Part shown: in pieces, positions 63,113-64,000 of the stretch
How the letters are laid out: each line of letters begins with the position of its first letter
Numbering within the stretch: position 1 is the first letter of the stretch
Assembly (NCBI GenBank): GCA_029783825.1
Contig: JAREIK010010412.1
Location: 22,225 to 86,224 of the forward strand
Source of the DNA: Sapria himalayana
Taxonomy: Eukaryota; Streptophyta; Magnoliopsida; Malpighiales; Rafflesiaceae
DNA: 64,000 nt
Direction: 5' to 3'
Notes under the pieces: generated by a model
The model's database searches: none
What the model was told of the DNA's origin: nothing
What the model saw: the letters and a program-made list of their open reading frames with translations, nothing else
Position numbers and translations under genes: made by a program

Positions 63113-63604
63113 GGATGATTTCATATGAGAATTATTTCTGAATTATTATTTATTTTTGTCTATCTATAGCAAATAATTATGATTTTTTTTGTAGGTTTCA
63201 ATTTTTTTTATTCTTGTTTAATTCTTTTCTTTTTTGATTAACCTAATTATGAATCTTTGCAGGACACATTATCTGAGACACACGAAAAAAATTCTGATTC
63301 AGAGCATTCAGACATTGCCACGGTCCTTCCAATGCATGGATCCCATATTTACCGATTTTAATTTTATCAAAAGGAGGGCTAGCTTATTTTATCTTTATTA
63401 TTCCTAAAACATTTTATTTTTACACTCTCTTTCTCTCTAAACATAATTGCTAGACATCTTTTGGATTTTTGTTAAAGCTGTATGACAATCAACTTTATTT
63501 TTGTTTGTTCATGTATATAATAATTGTTTTTATATATCTGTGAATATGTTTGTGTGTCTCAGAATTTTTTGGGTAGAGTTTTAACCTATTATAGGTAAGT
63601 AAAA
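63113..63604 (+). other. 3' flank of right-arm CACTA genes
   Basis: T-rich, probable 3' untranslated region and introns of the second gene. A small open stretch near 63265-63360 (with DTLSETHEKNSDSEHSD-like reading) could be a last exon, but I cannot support it from a second copy. Confidence 0.35.
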
Positions 63605-64000
63605 GCCTATATTCAGCAGCGGAAGTAGTGGCAGTGATGGCAGCAGTGGTAGTAGCCACGACGGTGGTGGTCATAGCGGCAGCTGCAACGGTGATAGTGG
63701 TGGCGGCGGGGCTACAATGGTGACAGCGGCGGGTAGTGGCAGTAGTGGCAGGGTAGCAGCGGCAGGGGTAGCGGCAGCGGCAACGGGTAGTAGCGGCAGT
63801 GGCAGCGACGGCAACAACAGTGGCAGCAGCAATAGTGGTAGCAGCTATAGTGGAGGTAGTAGTGGCATTAGCGGCAGCGGCGCTAGTGGAGGCAGCAGTT
63901 GCATCAATGGCAGCGGCATCATTGGAGGCAGCAACGGCATCACACTAGCGACGATAGCAGTGGTAGTAGTGATAGTGGTGGCAGTAGCGGCAGCAACGAC
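63605..64000 (+). repeat. Imperfect trinucleotide tract (GGC/AGC/AGT type)
   Basis: About 400 bp of GGC, AGC, AGT, GGT triplets running off the window end, GC-rich against an AT-rich background. It is of complementary type to the tract at 19612-19812 in element 1, as expected for an inverted relative of the same CACTA family. Confidence 0.85.

Larger units (their letters stand above)
54013..64000 (+). mobile_element. CACTA right arm (inverted relative of left arm), runs off the window
   Basis: Begins abruptly at about 54013 inside the transposase N-terminal region (homologous to 53835 on the - strand) and continues through both CACTA genes to the trinucleotide tract at the window end. The outer terminus is not reached. 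By comparison with element 1, where a similar tract lies 1.1 kb from the end, a terminus of the type TTTTCTTGTAGTG should lie beyond 64000. Confidence 0.75.

Overview
The window is nuclear DNA from a flowering plant (inferred). It is built almost entirely of nested transposable elements: En/Spm-type CACTA elements, hAT elements, an L1-type LINE with an RNase H domain, and a Ty1/copia remnant. There is no rRNA, tRNA, CRISPR array or intact host gene. The species cannot be fixed from the sequence. Every transposase or polymerase reading frame carries stops or frameshifts, so all are annotated as pseudogenes.

Layout. (1) 1-5.6 kb: degenerate LINE on the + strand (ORF1 tail, then ORF2 with endonuclease, reverse transcriptase, zf-RVT and RNase H), with a long 3' region ending in a hairpin and AATAAA. 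(2) 5.6-18.5 kb: a purine-rich, nearly C-free 9-bp minisatellite (consensus about AAGAATAAG) with higher-order repeats. It starts at the LINE A-rich tail and reappears at 32.86-33.27 and 45.53-45.62 kb. (3) 18.53-32.86 kb: a 14.3-kb CACTA element (target duplication TAT) lacking a recognisable transposase. It carries a decayed copia reverse transcriptase and apparent host-gene pieces, including one like the C-terminus of TFIIF-alpha. (4) 33.27-45.53 kb: a 12.3-kb CACTA element of a second family (target duplication AAG). It has a degenerate TNP2 transposase and a second Ptta/En/Spm gene on the - strand, plus about 4 kb of AT-rich tandem repeats. (5) 45.62 kb to the window end: a composite CACTA region whose left end starts CACTACAAGAAAA. 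Two diverged copies of the two-gene CACTA coding region lie head to head around 54.01 kb. The left part holds a two-exon SWIB/MDM2-domain gene fragment. The right copy is broken by two hAT insertions, a 488-bp non-autonomous element and a 3,510-bp element with its own decayed transposase. The inverted copy provides the matching empty sites.

The order of events can be partly read. The LINE came first and the satellite probably grew from its tail. CACTA elements of two families then inserted into the satellite, host exons were captured by CACTA elements, and hAT elements inserted into the right CACTA arm. The most notable points are the captured gene pieces, the head-to-head CACTA arrangement, and the 13-kb strand-asymmetric minisatellite.
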